Positions 6,159 through 7,128 of a DNA stretch of 7,128 nucleotides are shown in pieces (the stretch's first letter is position 1; each line of letters opens with the position of its first letter). A program made the position numbers and the translations under genes. Under the pieces are notes generated by a model that saw only the letters and a list, made by a program, of their open reading frames with translations, was not told the origin of the DNA and did no database searches. Source of the DNA: an uncultured Coriobacteriaceae bacterium (lineage in GTDB: Bacteria; Actinomycetota; Coriobacteriia; Coriobacteriales; Atopobiaceae); assembly GCA_900551595.1 (NCBI GenBank), contig URWR01000082.1, forward strand, positions 1-7,128, given 5' to 3'.

Positions 6159-6873
6159 GCTGGTCATTAACAACACATGGACCGACGACGAAAACGACAC
6201 TACTCGTCATACCCGTAGAAAGCTCATTCTTCGTTACCTTTGTTTTCTTGCAGGCTTATTGATCAATTCGTTTGGAGTTGCCTTTATTACCAAAGCAGCT
6301 TTAGGAACTTCTCCTATCTCCAGTATCCCTTATGTTTTGGATCTTAAGTTTGCGCCCACATTTGGTGAAATGACATTCGTGCTCAACATGGTATATATCA
6401 TTGCTCAGGTGGTATTACTGCGTCGCAACTTCCAACCAATTCAGCTGCTTCAGATTATTGCTAATTTTATTTTTAGTGCCTTTATCGATATAAGCATGGG
6501 TCTTCTCTGGTGGCTTAACCCGACTTCTGTTCCTGCAATGATCCTGTCATTACTTATCGGTTGTTGCATTCTTGCTTTTGGTATTTCCGTCGAAGTTGCC
6601 CCCAATGTCATCGTTGTTCCTGGTGAAGGAATAGTGCGCGCAATTTCATCAACCCTCAAACGGCCATTTGGTACCTGCAAACTTTGCTTTGATACTACGT
6701 TAGTTGCAATTGCATGCATTCTTTCATTCTTTTTCTTCGGATCTCTTAATGGACTCGGTGTTGGAACGATTGTCTCTGCGCTCATAGTTGGCCCTATTGT
6801 CAACCTTATTAATGTGCGCATTCCCCTTATTGGAGCAATTCGCAACCTTCGTGCCGTTGAGGCTACTGAGTAA
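6145..6873 (+). CDS. YczE/YyaS/YitT-type membrane protein
   Basis: This polytopic membrane protein resembles the YczE/YyaS/YitT group (COG2364), for which no transport substrate is established. From the start at 6145 it has 242 residues. A charged cytoplasmic N-terminus (WTDDENDTTRHTRRK) precedes about five or six hydrophobic segments: near 30-50, 75-93, 101-122, 130-150, 184-200 and 204-222. Family-like motifs are AFITKAALGTSPISS (46-60), GEGIVRAIS (160-168), FGTCK (175-179) and the glycine-rich LNGLGVGTIVSAL with GPIVN (201-220). AAGG ends five bases before this ATG, and an alternative ATG at 6151 is nearly as good. The overlap with the marR stop is 14 or 8 bases. It is the likely target of the upstream MarR regulator, perhaps in drug, metabolite or stress efflux or uptake, which is inference from context. 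It is followed by a terminator. Confidence 0.85.
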   Translation: MLMSELVINNTWTDDENDTTRHTRRKLILRYLCFLAGLLINSFGVAFITKAALGTSPISSIPYVLDLKFAPTFGEMTFVLNMVYIIAQVVLLRRNFQPIQLLQIIANFIFSAFIDISMGLLWWLNPTSVPAMILSLLIGCCILAFGISVEVAPNVIVVPGEGIVRAISSTLKRPFGTCKLCFDTTLVAIACILSFFFFGSLNGLGVGTIVSALIVGPIVNLINVRIPLIGAIRNLRAVEATE

Positions 6874-6912
6874 TACATCTTGTTGACATTTTGCTCGAGA
6901 AGAAGGCCTAAA

Positions 6913-6951
6913 AAAAACGCCGGACAAGATTCGCTCTTGCCCGACGTTTTT
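6913..6951 (-). terminator. Bidirectional rho-independent terminator between convergent genes
   Basis: Arms at 6917-6929 and 6935-6947 form a 13-bp stem around the loop TTCGC, and flanking A and T bases extend it. In minus-strand RNA the two imperfect positions (6920/6944 and 6924/6940) are G-U wobbles, and the hairpin is followed by eight U. In plus-strand RNA the same positions are C-A and A-C mismatches, followed by five U. It therefore fits best as the terminator of the minus-strand yeiH-like gene, while also serving the marR operon. Confidence 0.88.
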
Positions 6952-6973
6952 ATACATAGATATTGTTTTAGCT

Positions 6974-7128
6974 CTACCAGATTCCCAATACGTGCTGCAT
7001 ACCCAAACTCACACATGCAATAGCAATCCAGCAAACGAAACCCATAAAGATTGGTTTGCCGCCACTCTTAACGAGCTGAACAATATTGGTATGAAAGCCA
7101 ATCGCCGCCATAGCCATAATGATGAAGA
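6974..7128 (-). CDS. yeiH: YeiH family putative sulfate exporter, C-terminal part
   Basis: Only the last 50 residues are inside the window, and the gene continues beyond the right edge. Reading the minus strand from 7126 gives [19 protein letters not shown], then [14 protein letters not shown] and a final hydrophobic helix ending MQHVLGIW before TAG at 6974-6976. The MAAIG motif, a short amphipathic stretch, a GxKPxxxG turn and a terminal membrane helix match the C-terminus of the UPF0324/YeiH family (PF03601). These are 10-TM proteins annotated as putative sulfate exporters. It converges on the marR operon and ends 22 bases before the terminator stem. With so little sequence the substrate is uncertain, but the family resemblance is good. 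Confidence 0.75.
   Translation of the reverse strand, partial: FIIMAMAAIGFHTNIVQLVKSGGKPIFMGFVCWIAIACVSLGMQHVLGIW

Noticed and set aside
6450..7034. A minus-strand open frame antisense to the YczE-like gene, running into the terminator region
   Set aside because: It would be transcribed through the strong minus-strand terminator and overlaps the yeiH-like C-terminus in another frame. There is no ribosome site and no domain.
1..7128. CRISPR arrays, insertion sequences, tRNA or rRNA genes, phage or defence genes
   Set aside because: No regularly spaced repeats, transposase frames, terminal inverted repeats or tRNA-like folds were seen. All the longer genes belong to ordinary chromosomal families.

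Overview
The window looks like ordinary chromosomal DNA from a bacterium of moderate GC content. It holds nine protein genes, the last of them cut by the right edge, with short gaps and strong Shine-Dalgarno sites. The mix of genes (a stand-alone glucose-type PTS EIIA, a full-length Tex protein, a solo B3/B4-domain protein, and DUF1275, YczE-type and YeiH-type membrane proteins) would fit a Gram-positive gut or oral anaerobe. An Actinomycetota/Coriobacteriia (Atopobium/Olsenella-like) origin is my best guess. That is inference from gene content and style only, because no rRNA or other phylogenetic marker is present.

Layout, left to right. At 153-377 (+) is a 74-residue acidic helical protein that I do not recognise. 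It converges on a PTS EIIA(Glc) gene at 410-946 (-). Upstream of that gene, on the same strand, is an RsmJ-like 16S rRNA guanine methyltransferase at 1117-1794 (-). It is divergent, across a 73-base gap, from a DUF1275 membrane protein at 1868-2593 (+). The DUF1275 gene converges on a minus-strand pair: tex (3361-5499), followed 38 bases downstream by a solo B3/B4-domain protein (2624-3322). Across a 215-base divergent region lies a plus-strand operon of a MarR-family regulator (5715-6158) and an overlapping YczE/YitT-type membrane protein (6145-6873). A rho-independent terminator at about 6913-6951 closes this operon and also the minus-strand gene entering from the right edge. That gene is the C-terminus of a YeiH-family putative sulfate exporter (6974 to beyond 7128).

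How the genes fit together. The clearest functional unit is marR plus its membrane protein. The two genes overlap, so translation is probably coupled, and a palindrome overlapping the predicted -10 element suggests autoregulation. tex and the B3/B4 gene probably share a transcript, and both relate to RNA or translation. rsmJ and the EIIA gene lie in the same direction 170 bases apart. The gap between them contains a perfect 12-base palindrome and alternative inverted repeats that may form a leader or operator.

Two starts were moved inward from the longest reading frame: the EIIA gene to 946, by alignment with the E. coli Crr N-terminus, and the B3/B4 gene to 3322, by its Shine-Dalgarno site. 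I found no mobile element, CRISPR array, tRNA, rRNA or clearly new multi-gene system. The most interesting items are the MarR operator/membrane-protein module, the EIIA leader, and an RsmJ homologue in what seems to be a Gram-positive genome.
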